From assembly GCA_027297825.1 (NCBI GenBank), contig JAPUHH010000069.1, forward strand, positions 1-10,401: a DNA stretch of 10,401 nucleotides, read 5' to 3'. The notes below the pieces were generated by a model. That model was not told where the DNA came from, made no database searches, and saw only the letters and a program-made list of their open reading frames with translations. Origin of the DNA: Gammaproteobacteria bacterium. Lineage in GTDB: Bacteria; Pseudomonadota; Gammaproteobacteria; UBA4575. The position numbers and the translations under genes were made by a program. Shown piece after piece: positions 1 through 6,013 of this stretch (within the stretch, counting starts at the first letter, position 1; every line of letters begins with the position of its first letter).

Positions 1-118
1 CGTTTCACATTCGGATTCTAGGATGTTGAATTGGACGTTATTGGATTAAAACCCTTGTGTAAGTTATGATATTCAACACCTTCTTGGATTATACCGGATT
101 GGATTGGATTAGACTAGG
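1..118. other. Unexplained GGATT-rich edge segment replacing the 3' part of radC
   Basis: This segment should encode the remainder of RadC on the minus strand, but no reading frame in it resembles RadC. It is AT-rich and carries the pentamer GGATT six times in under 100 bases (13-17, 43-47, 86-90, 96-100, 101-105, 106-110), the last three in direct tandem. No transposase, integrase or tRNA end is visible. It could be one edge of an insertion into radC, a deletion scar, or a misassembled contig end; the sequence does not decide between these. Confidence 0.45.
96..110. repeat. Three tandem copies of the pentamer GGATT
   Basis: GGATT occurs three times head to tail, about 8 bases from the point where RadC similarity stops at 118. 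Three further single copies lie to the left. The array is short and could be chance in an AT-rich segment, but its position beside the breakpoint makes it worth recording. Confidence 0.7.
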
Positions 119-318
119 GAGGATAGATCAGCCGCCATTAGCTCACGCAAACTACCAAATTCCTTCAACAAATCTCGCGCTAAATCAACTGCAGACTTGC
201 CTTTCACCCCAGTGCGCAAAAAGATCGCTAATAGCTCAGAATCCGATAAAGATTCCGCCCCACGGTCTAGTAAGCGCTCACGAGACCGCTCCGACACTGG
301 CCAATCTGAAATTGCCAT
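109..318 (-). pseudogene. radC: RadC (DNA repair-associated JAMM/MPN protein), N-terminal fragment of 69 residues
   Basis: The fragment starts at the ATG at 318 and matches the family N-terminus: ISDWP at 3-7, RERLL at 13-17, LSDSELLAIFLRTG at 24-37, GKSAVDLARDLL at 40-51 and FGSLREL at 54-60. Similarity stops after about residue 67, and two residues later a TAA ends the frame. RadC is usually about 220 residues, so the rest of the helical DNA-binding-like region and the entire C-terminal MPN/JAMM domain with its metal-binding motif are missing. A product this short is unlikely to have RadC function. The gene is divergent from coaBC, as is common in gammaproteobacteria. Either the gene is truly broken or the left end of the sequence is chimeric. 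The identity of the fragment is firm; the cause of truncation is not known. Confidence 0.85.
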
Positions 319-353
319 AAAGTTGACTCATCTCTTTATATAATAGTGTAATC

Positions 354-381
354 TTAACAACTAGTGATCAAAGGGTATAAA
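354..381 (+). promoter_or_regulatory. Candidate sigma70 promoter for coaBC
   Basis: TTAACA (354-359) and TATAAA (376-381) are separated by 16 bases and each differs from consensus at one position. Transcription would start near 388, leaving a leader of roughly 55 nt before the coaBC ATG. A second candidate lies just upstream: TTGACT (323-328), 18 bases, TGTAAT (347-352). Both are pattern matches only. Confidence 0.4.
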
Positions 382-444
382 TTATTGGCAAACCGTAACT
401 GGAATTAAACCATCATCAGAGCTTAATTTGATAGACTTAGTACT

Positions 445-1704
445 ATGTCACTCGCCAATAAAAATATACTGCTAGGCGTTACTGGTGGTATAGCCGCCTA
501 TAAAAGCGCCGAATTAGTACGCGAACTCGTCCAAGCCGACTCACGAGTACGAGTGGTCATGACACGAGCTGCTAAAGAATTTATTACCCCCCTAACATTT
601 CAAGCTTTATCAGGTCACCGTGTAACTAGCGACGAGTTTGATGCAGCTGAAGCAAGTAATGGAATGGACCATATTGCCCTGGCACGTTGGGCAGACGCTA
701 TATTAATTGCTCCCGCGAGTGCTAATACTATTGCCAAGCTCACCCACGGCAATGCAGACAACTTGCTTAGTACCATTTGTCTAGCCACACAAGCACCCAT
801 AGCTCTTGCGCCCGCCATGAATAAAGCCATGTGGGCGAATGCTGCCACACAAGATAATTGCGCCCTGTTGAAGAAACGCGGCTTGTATTTATTTGGACCC
901 GGCGCCGGCCAACAAGCCTGTGGTGACATTGGAGAGGGGCGTATGTTTGAGCCTCATCAGCTGCTACTCTCACTCACTAATCTATTTAATACCGGTGAAC
1001 TCACCGGACTTAATGTTTTGATTACCGCGGGACCTACGCGTGAAGCGATTGACCCGGTGCGCTATATAAGTAATCGCAGTTCAGGACGTATGGGCTATGC
1101 CCTTGCAGAAGCCGCTCGTGATGCAGGCGCTACTGTGCAGTTAATTTCTGGACCTGTAGCATTAACCGCACCAGAAAATGTTGATTGCATTCAGGTATCA
1201 ACCGCGCAAGAAATGTTAGCTGCAGTTCAGCAAGGAATCGAAACTCAGCAGATATTTATCAGTTGCGCAGCAGTGGCAGACTATCGCCCGGTTACAAAAC
1301 AAGTTGAGAAAATTAAGAAACTTCATCAAGACTTATCTCTTTCTTTAGTACGCAACCCAGATATAGTAGCTGAAGTCACTAAAATTAAAAACAAGCCATT
1401 TGTTGTTGGCTTCGCTGCTGAAACACGTGAGCTTGAAAAGTATGCGCTGCAAAAATTAAACTATAAACGTCTAGATATGATCGCAGCGAATAATGTTGTA
1501 GATCCCCAGCTTGGTTTTGATAGTGAAGAAAATGCACTAGAAGTCTATTGGATAGGCGGACATAGCTCGCTAGAACGAGATAAAAAAACTAAACTTGCAC
1601 GCAAATTAATTAGCTTGATCTCTGAACGTTACGCCAATACCAACAAACAAAATAATGTCACAATACTTAAAAACGCAAAAGACAGAAGTCAAAATCCTAG
1701 ATAG
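445..1704 (+). CDS. coaBC: Bifunctional phosphopantothenoylcysteine decarboxylase / phosphopantothenate-cysteine ligase (Dfp)
   Basis: This cytoplasmic enzyme carries out two coenzyme A steps: CTP-dependent joining of 4'-phosphopantothenate to cysteine (CoaB), then FMN-dependent decarboxylation to 4'-phosphopantetheine (CoaC). The N-terminal flavoprotein domain (about 1-185) begins with ILLGVTGGIAAYKS and has the active-site His at 76 (GMDHIALA), the PAMN motif (Asn125) and the flap Cys159 in ACGDIGEGRM. The ligase domain (about 188-400) shows ITAGPTREAIDPVRYISN, Asn210 and RSSGRMG, AAVADYRP at 275-282, Lys289 in EKIKK and GFAAETRE at 322-329. At 419 residues it is slightly longer than the E. 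coli protein (406); the excess is a non-conserved tail that overlaps dut. No Shine-Dalgarno is obvious, but the start places the Rossmann strand directly at the N-terminus as in the family. Confidence 0.97.
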   Translation: MSLANKNILLGVTGGIAAYKSAELVRELVQADSRVRVVMTRAAKEFITPLTFQALSGHRVTSDEFDAAEASNGMDHIALARWADAILIAPASANTIAKLTHGNADNLLSTICLATQAPIALAPAMNKAMWANAATQDNCALLKKRGLYLFGPGAGQQACGDIGEGRMFEPHQLLLSLTNLFNTGELTGLNVLITAGPTREAIDPVRYISNRSSGRMGYALAEAARDAGATVQLISGPVALTAPENVDCIQVSTAQEMLAAVQQGIETQQIFISCAAVADYRPVTKQVEKIKKLHQDLSLSLVRNPDIVAEVTKIKNKPFVVGFAAETRELEKYALQKLNYKRLDMIAANNVVDPQLGFDSEENALEVYWIGGHSSLERDKKTKLARKLISLISERYANTNKQNNVTILKNAKDRSQNPR

Positions 1705-2128
1705 CCGCATCGGCAAAGAAATTCCTCTCCCCACCTATGCAACGCAAGGGTCTGCGGGCATGGATTTGCGAGCTTGTTTAGAGTCCGCGATTCAAATAAC
1801 ACCAGGAGAAACGGTTCTAATCCCGACCGGTATTTCTATTTATATTCAAGACCCTGGTTTGGCAGCAACCATACTGCCACGCTCTGGTTTGGGTCATAAA
1901 CATGGAATTGTACTGGGTAACTTAGTCGGTTTAATCGATTCAGACTACCAAGGGCCATTGATGGTATCCCTATGGAATCGCAGTACGAAATCCTATGAGG
2001 TAAATATTGGTGATCGTATTGCACAATTAGTCATTGTACCAATTATACAAACCGAGTTTAAGATTGTAGAAGACTTCACTGCAAGCGATCGTGGTATCGG
2101 TGGTTTTGGCCATACCGGATCAAGCTAA
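1655..2128 (+). CDS. dut: Deoxyuridine 5'-triphosphate nucleotidohydrolase (dUTPase)
   Basis: Trimeric dUTPase hydrolyses dUTP to dUMP and pyrophosphate, keeping uracil out of DNA and supplying dUMP for thymidylate synthesis. All five family motifs are present: AGMDLRA (34-40), PRSGLGHKHGI (75-85), GLIDSDYQG (92-100, with predicted catalytic Asp95 and Tyr98), DRIAQLVIVP (120-129) and the C-terminal DRGIGGFGHTGSS (145-157) that closes over the substrate. Length is 157 against 152 in E. coli, the difference being a few extra N-terminal residues. The ATG lies 50 nt inside coaBC in a different frame, there is no clear ribosome binding site and no nearer ATG in frame, so translation is probably coupled to coaBC. 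The dfp-dut pairing is conserved in many gammaproteobacteria. Confidence 0.97.
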   Translation: MSQYLKTQKTEVKILDSRIGKEIPLPTYATQGSAGMDLRACLESAIQITPGETVLIPTGISIYIQDPGLAATILPRSGLGHKHGIVLGNLVGLIDSDYQGPLMVSLWNRSTKSYEVNIGDRIAQLVIVPIIQTEFKIVEDFTASDRGIGGFGHTGSS

Positions 2129-2138
2129 AATTGCATCC

Positions 2139-3512
2139 ATGATACAAATAGATCAAAACATTTTCCGTGCTTATGATATTCGTGGCGTCGTTAAAACTGC
2201 ACTTACTCCAGAAGTTGTAACATTAATAGGACGAGCACTGGGTAGTTTGTACCCACAAAGCCAAGCCGTTGTGGTCGGCAGAGATGGGCGTATATCGAGT
2301 CAACTATTAGTAGACCATCTAAGCCAAGGTTTACAAGCGAGTGGATGTGACGTTGTCGATATTGGTGAAGTGCCAACGCCTGTTTTGTATTACGCAACGC
2401 ACATACTCGGTACGGGTGCAGGCGTGATGGTTACGGGCAGCCACAACCCGCCTGAATATAATGGTCTAAAAATGGTCATGGATGGAAAAACCTTACATGG
2501 CAATGATATCGAGGCAATCCACCAATGCATCATTGGTGGTGCATTAAAAAATGCAACAGGAAGTATTCGACATGAGGACCTACTCAACAATTATATTGAA
2601 CGCATCTGTAATGACGTTAAGTTGTCTCGACCTCTGCGAATTGGCATTGACTGCGGCAATGGAGTTGCCGGGCCAAGCGCATTAAATTTATTTACTAAGC
2701 TCGGTTGCGAAGTTACACCATTGTATTGTGAAGTGGATGGCACCTTTCCAAATCATCACCCAAATCCAAGCGAACTTAAAAACCTAGAAGCGTTGATACA
2801 GTCCGTACAACAAAATCACTTAGACTTAGGCTTAGCCTTTGATGGCGATGGTGATCGTGTGGGAGTTATAGACAACTTAGGTGAAGTATTATGGGCAGAT
2901 CGACAAATGATGCTCTATTCTCTTGATGTGTTATCAAGAAATCCTGGGGCAAAAATAATTTTTGATGTTAAATCTTCAAGAAATCTGCACTCTGTAATCG
3001 ATGAAGCCGGTGGCGAACCAATTATGTGGAAAACCGGACACTCCTTTATTAAAAATAAAATGGCTGAGACTGGCGCCTTACTTGCCGGTGAAATGAGTGG
3101 ACATATTTTCTTTAAAGAACGTTGGTATGGTTTTGACGATGCACTCTATAGTGCAGCACGATTACTTGAAATTATTACTGCACAAAACTTGCCTAGCAGT
3201 GAGCTATTTGCAACACTACCCAATGCCATTAGCACTCCAGAAATCAATGTGCATTTCAAAGAAGAAGGTGCTCAACATGAGTTTATGGAACTCTTTGCAA
3301 GGCAAGTACAGCTGCCGGGAGCAAAAATTACAACGATTGATGGCATACGTGCTGATTATGCTCAGGGCTGGGGTCTAGTGCGCGCTTCTAATACGACCCC
3401 TTCATTAGTGTTAAGATTTGAAGCAGAAAATGCCACGGTAATTGAAGAAATAAAAGCATCCTTTCGCGAACAAATGCTAAAAGTAGATGCAAGCCTAGAA
3501 TTACCGTATTAA
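2139..3512 (+). CDS. algC: Phosphomannomutase/phosphoglucomutase, AlgC type
   Basis: An alpha-D-phosphohexomutase that interconverts 1- and 6-phosphates of mannose or glucose, feeding synthesis of LPS, exopolysaccharide and related polymers. Seen from the ATG at 2139 (457 residues): phosphoserine loop VTGSHNPPEYNG with Ser101, the Mg2+ loop AFDGDGDR (Asp235, Asp237, Asp239), the sugar-recognition loop GEMSGH (317-322) and the phosphate-binding loop RASNTTP (415-421). The FRAYDIRGVV start and VDASLELPY end closely resemble Pseudomonas AlgC (463 residues). The frame stays open upstream to an ATG at 2091, which would add 16 residues and overlap dut; the ATG at 2139, 10 nt after the dut stop, gives the family-like N-terminus. 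No good Shine-Dalgarno is visible. The dut-algC-argB order supports the AlgC assignment over a generic ManB. Confidence 0.95.
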   Translation: MIQIDQNIFRAYDIRGVVKTALTPEVVTLIGRALGSLYPQSQAVVVGRDGRISSQLLVDHLSQGLQASGCDVVDIGEVPTPVLYYATHILGTGAGVMVTGSHNPPEYNGLKMVMDGKTLHGNDIEAIHQCIIGGALKNATGSIRHEDLLNNYIERICNDVKLSRPLRIGIDCGNGVAGPSALNLFTKLGCEVTPLYCEVDGTFPNHHPNPSELKNLEALIQSVQQNHLDLGLAFDGDGDRVGVIDNLGEVLWADRQMMLYSLDVLSRNPGAKIIFDVKSSRNLHSVIDEAGGEPIMWKTGHSFIKNKMAETGALLAGEMSGHIFFKERWYGFDDALYSAARLLEIITAQNLPSSELFATLPNAISTPEINVHFKEEGAQHEFMELFARQVQLPGAKITTIDGIRADYAQGWGLVRASNTTPSLVLRFEAENATVIEEIKASFREQMLKVDASLELPY

Positions 3513-3542
3513 GATCGATTCTCAGCAAAAAATATTATTGCT

Positions 3543-3559
3543 ACTAATAAAATATTAGT
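3543..3559. repeat. AT-rich palindrome ACTAATA-AAA-TATTAGT between algC and argB
   Basis: A perfect 7-bp inverted repeat with a 3-base spacer lies in the 95-bp gap between the algC stop and the argB start. It is too AT-poor in G-C pairs to be a convincing terminator and has no U-tract after it. It does not match the ArgR box pattern. It may be an operator or a chance AT palindrome. Confidence 0.4.
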
Positions 3560-3607
3560 TATTGAAGTCACCTAGAACTAAACTTCCCGACCACTTATTT
3601 TAATCCG

Positions 3608-4492
3608 ATGAAGCCCATTAAATCTGCAAATATTGCCCAGGTCTTAATCGAGGCACTGCCTTATATTCAAAAATTTACGCGCAAAACTATTGTTATCAAA
3701 TATGGTGGCAACGCCATGGTTGATGAAAAATTAAAAAGCAGTTTTGCTCGCGACGTGGTTTTACTAAAGCTTGTGGGAATTAATCCCATCATTGTACATG
3801 GGGGTGGCCCACAAATTGAGCAAATGCTTGAAAAGCTCGGCAAAAAAAGTAAGTTTGTAGAAGGCCTACGTGTTACCGATAGCGAGACCATGGATGTTGT
3901 AGAGATGGTATTGGGTGGTTTGGTAAATAAGGAAATTGTGCACCTTATTAATCAGCACGGTGGGCATGCCATTGGCATAACCGGCAAAGATGGTGGCCTA
4001 ATTCATGCAAAAAAGATAAAGATTACGTGCCAATCTCCAGAATTCGATGAACCAGAGATCATCGATTTAGGGCATGTAGGCGAGGTAACTGGAATCAATC
4101 CATCCTTGCTAAATCATTTAGCTGAAGAACAGTTCATCCCAGTGATCGCACCCATAGGCATTAGCGAAGAAGGTGAAACCTTAAATATTAACGCTGACAT
4201 TGTTGCTGGAAAAATTGCAGCGGTGCTTGGGGCGGAAAAATTAATCCTACTAACCAACACCGCAGGAGTAAAAAAAGAAGATCAATTACTGACTGGGCTC
4301 AAACACAAAGAGATAGAAGAACTTATTTCCAGTGGCGTAATCAATGCTGGCATGCTGCCAAAAATTAATTGTGCTTGGGATGCAATTTCTTCAGGGGTAA
4401 AAACAGCTCATATTATTGATGGTAGAGTACAGCACGCAGTACTATTAGAGCTCTTCACCGACCAAGGCGTCGGTACTTTATTGCACAGCTAA
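3608..4492 (+). CDS. argB: Acetylglutamate kinase
   Basis: ArgB phosphorylates N-acetyl-L-glutamate with ATP, the second step of arginine synthesis, in the cytoplasm. Visible motifs: IVIKYGGNAM with Lys31, IVHGGGPQI (62-70), Arg89 in LRVTD, MVLGGLVNKEIV (100-111), the NINAD motif with Asp197, LLTNTAG (214-220) and GMLPKI with Lys252. The N-terminal helix before the core (about 8-22, IAQVLIEALPYIQKF) is the feature found in arginine-inhibited hexameric enzymes such as that of Pseudomonas, so feedback inhibition by arginine is a reasonable inference. Length 294 is normal. It follows algC after 95 bp and has no clear Shine-Dalgarno. Its TAA stop overlaps the stop of the converging DUF4124 gene. 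Confidence 0.97.
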   Translation: MKPIKSANIAQVLIEALPYIQKFTRKTIVIKYGGNAMVDEKLKSSFARDVVLLKLVGINPIIVHGGGPQIEQMLEKLGKKSKFVEGLRVTDSETMDVVEMVLGGLVNKEIVHLINQHGGHAIGITGKDGGLIHAKKIKITCQSPEFDEPEIIDLGHVGEVTGINPSLLNHLAEEQFIPVIAPIGISEEGETLNINADIVAGKIAAVLGAEKLILLTNTAGVKKEDQLLTGLKHKEIEELISSGVINAGMLPKINCAWDAISSGVKTAHIIDGRVQHAVLLELFTDQGVGTLLHS

Positions 4493-5121
4493 ATGGGGCT
4501 GTTTTGTTTAAGTTCAATATAGCGATTGATATCGCCCGCAAAACGTTTCTTGATGACAAGTTTTTCTTTCTCTTTGATAGCGAGAATTTTATTAACGTTT
4601 AATAGTTGTTCTTGATAGTGTGCACGACTTTTTATTATTGCAGGCGGCAATTCTTTTCCGATAGTTTTAAAGCGTTGTTCAGATGCATCAAGCGCTTGTA
4701 GCTTGTTAATAAATTTCTTTTTACGAAACTCTGTAAGTTTTATCGCGGATTCGACCGTAGCGATACGTTCATCACGCACTAACTCTATATCTTCAACTGT
4801 TAAAAACATAGCCAATAGCACGCGGTCTTTACGTTCAGCCTCTTCTTGTACCTTGCGTTTTTGCTCCTCAATTTTAGCTAGTTTTGCCTCTTCTTCTATT
4901 TGCCCCGCAGTCTTTGGAGCCGGAATAGTCTCAATTGTACGGCCATGTTCGTTTAGTACGTTTTGTTCACGCTGAGATTCACTAGGCGGCAAGCTATCGC
5001 TATAATGAATTGAGCCATCGTCATCCACCCAGCGAAAGACTTCTGCATAAGCCGAGCTAAGTCCAACTACGACGATGTTGACAATAAATATAGTTTGATT
5101 GATTAATTTTAGTCGAAACAT
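4489..5121 (-). CDS. Secreted DUF4124-domain protein with long coiled-coil region
   Basis: The 210-residue protein has a signal peptide: a basic start, a hydrophobic stretch at 11-22 and an SSAYA-E site that predicts cleavage after residue 26. The mature N-terminus is a DUF4124 domain, EVFRWVDDDGSIHYSDSLPP (27-46), in which the W-D-G-HYSD pattern is diagnostic. From about 72 to 206 the chain is strongly charged (Glu, Lys, Arg) and helical, probably coiled coil, with the block DRVLLAMFLTVEDIELVRDERI (99-120) that I recall from other gammaproteobacterial DUF4124 proteins. It should sit in the periplasm. Its function is not known and I do not propose one. It converges on argB with overlapping stop codons. 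A weak GGTG Shine-Dalgarno (5130-5133) lies inside an inverted repeat just upstream. Confidence 0.85.
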   Translation of the reverse strand: MFRLKLINQTIFIVNIVVVGLSSAYAEVFRWVDDDGSIHYSDSLPPSESQREQNVLNEHGRTIETIPAPKTAGQIEEEAKLAKIEEQKRKVQEEAERKDRVLLAMFLTVEDIELVRDERIATVESAIKLTEFRKKKFINKLQALDASEQRFKTIGKELPPAIIKSRAHYQEQLLNVNKILAIKEKEKLVIKKRFAGDINRYIELKQNSPI

Positions 5122-5126
5122 ATTGT

Positions 5127-5150
5127 TTGCACCAAATTTACTAGGTGCAA
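5127..5150. promoter_or_regulatory. Inverted repeat TTGCACC-N10-GGTGCAA ahead of the DUF4124 gene
   Basis: Perfect 7-bp arms (5127-5133 and 5144-5150) flank a 10-base spacer. The site begins 6 bases upstream of the DUF4124 start, and one arm contains the only Shine-Dalgarno-like GGTG. As RNA it could hide the ribosome binding site; as DNA it resembles a dimeric repressor operator. The repeat is certain, its role is inference. Confidence 0.45.
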
Positions 5151-5242
5151 TTTTACCCTCAAACGTTATTTTCTAAGAGTCGATGATTGGATTTTAATCG
5201 CCAATCCTAGTTCGCTCGTCATGTACCTATGCATATTAGACA

Positions 5243-5270
5243 ATAAGGCATAAACCATAAGGCATAAACC
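5243..5270. repeat. Two tandem copies of a 14-bp unit, ATAAGGCATAAACC
   Basis: Two identical copies (5243-5256 and 5257-5270) are followed by the first three bases of a third (5271-5273). They lie just beyond the 3' end of pyrE, and the second copy runs into the hairpin at 5267-5287. Probably a small slippage duplication; no protein is encoded here. Confidence 0.85.
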
Positions 5271-5287
5271 ATATATAATATATGGTT
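5267..5287 (-). terminator. Hairpin at the pyrE 3' end, possible weak terminator
   Basis: A perfect 9-bp stem (5267-5275 with 5279-5287) and 3-base loop includes part of the pyrE stop codon. In the pyrE transcript the stem ends in GGTT followed by TATG, so there is no real U-tract and only two G-C pairs. It may act as a transcript end or stability element rather than a strong intrinsic terminator. Confidence 0.35.
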
Positions 5288-5930
5288 ATTTAGATTTATA
5301 CCTACCTAAATACTCGCTTAGCTTTGGTAGAAATTCTTTATACAATTGCTTGGCTTCAGCGTACTCAATAAGTTCATCCGCTTTTGCAACTGCGGTAACA
5401 TTTACACCTAATTGTTGCTCAACGGCTGCCACGGCTGAGAGATTCTCGTTTTTACCTCGCTCTTGGCGATCAAAGGCAATTACCACGCCTATTGGCTGTC
5501 CGCCCGAAGCTATAATTATATTACTGGCTTCATTTATTGCGGTACCCGCCGTGATTACATCATCAATAATCAACACCTTGCCACGCAGAGGGGCACCAAC
5601 AATCTGTCCCCCATCTCCATATTTTTTAGCCTCTTTGCGATTAAAAGCATAAGGAACATTATGCTTGTGCTCACGAGCTAAGGTCATCGCTACAGCAGTT
5701 ACTAGAGGAATGCCTTTATAGGCAGGCCCAAATAGCATATCGAATTCTACTTTAGAATCTATAATTGCTTGCGCATAAAATTTACTTAATACTTCCAATG
5801 CATGGCCATCATTAAACAATCCAGCATTAAAAAAATAAGGACTTACACGACCCGATTTAAGAGTAAATTCACCAAACTGCAATACACCATGCTCTATTGC
5901 AAACTGAATAAAATCCGAACTATTTTGCAT
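5286..5930 (-). CDS. pyrE: Orotate phosphoribosyltransferase
   Basis: PyrE transfers ribose 5-phosphate from PRPP to orotate, giving OMP in pyrimidine synthesis; the enzyme is a cytoplasmic homodimer with shared active sites. The sequence shows the FTLKSGRVSPYFFNAG block with Lys26 (22-37), FGPAYKGIPL (67-76), the mobile catalytic loop RKEAKKYGDGG (98-108) and the PRPP-binding motif VLIIDDVITAGTA (119-131). Length 214 matches the usual 213. It is transcribed away from the Crc-like gene, as in Pseudomonas. No strong Shine-Dalgarno is seen, but the ATG at 5930 gives the normal N-terminus. Upstream there is no visible attenuator leader of the kind known in enteric bacteria. Confidence 0.97.
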   Translation of the reverse strand: MQNSSDFIQFAIEHGVLQFGEFTLKSGRVSPYFFNAGLFNDGHALEVLSKFYAQAIIDSKVEFDMLFGPAYKGIPLVTAVAMTLAREHKHNVPYAFNRKEAKKYGDGGQIVGAPLRGKVLIIDDVITAGTAINEASNIIIASGGQPIGVVIAFDRQERGKNENLSAVAAVEQQLGVNVTAVAKADELIEYAEAKQLYKEFLPKLSEYLGRYKSK

Positions 5931-5982
5931 ATTAAAACTTTGTTTGTCTTTTAGGTTTTGTTAAAAATCTAGTGTACTAAAA

Positions 5983-5988
5983 ATTATA
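5983..5988 (-). promoter_or_regulatory. Candidate -10 element for pyrE
   Basis: A perfect TATAAT reads on the minus strand in the 83-bp divergent gap between pyrE and the Crc-like gene, giving a leader of roughly 45 nt. The -35 position (17 bases upstream, GTAATT) is poor. A plus-strand promoter for the divergent gene must share this short AT-rich gap, but I could not place it with correct spacing. Confidence 0.35.
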
Positions 5989-6013
5989 TTGTAATGGATC
6001 TACCCAATTACCC

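Noticed and set aside
66..320. 84-residue plus-strand open frame across the left edge
   Set aside because: It is antisense to the clearly recognisable RadC fragment and its protein resembles nothing; it is a shadow frame.
615..973. Antisense open frames of 68-104 residues inside coaBC
   Set aside because: Shadow frames of a well-conserved gene; no starts with ribosome binding sites and no protein features.
2091..2138. Longer algC start overlapping dut
   Set aside because: The extra 16 residues do not resemble the family, while the ATG at 2139 gives the usual N-terminus just before FRAYDIRG.
5185..5206. GATTGG-N10-CCAATC inverted repeat between DUF4124 and pyrE genes
   Set aside because: Six-base arms with a 10-base spacer, no U-tract and no gene start close by; not distinguishable from chance.
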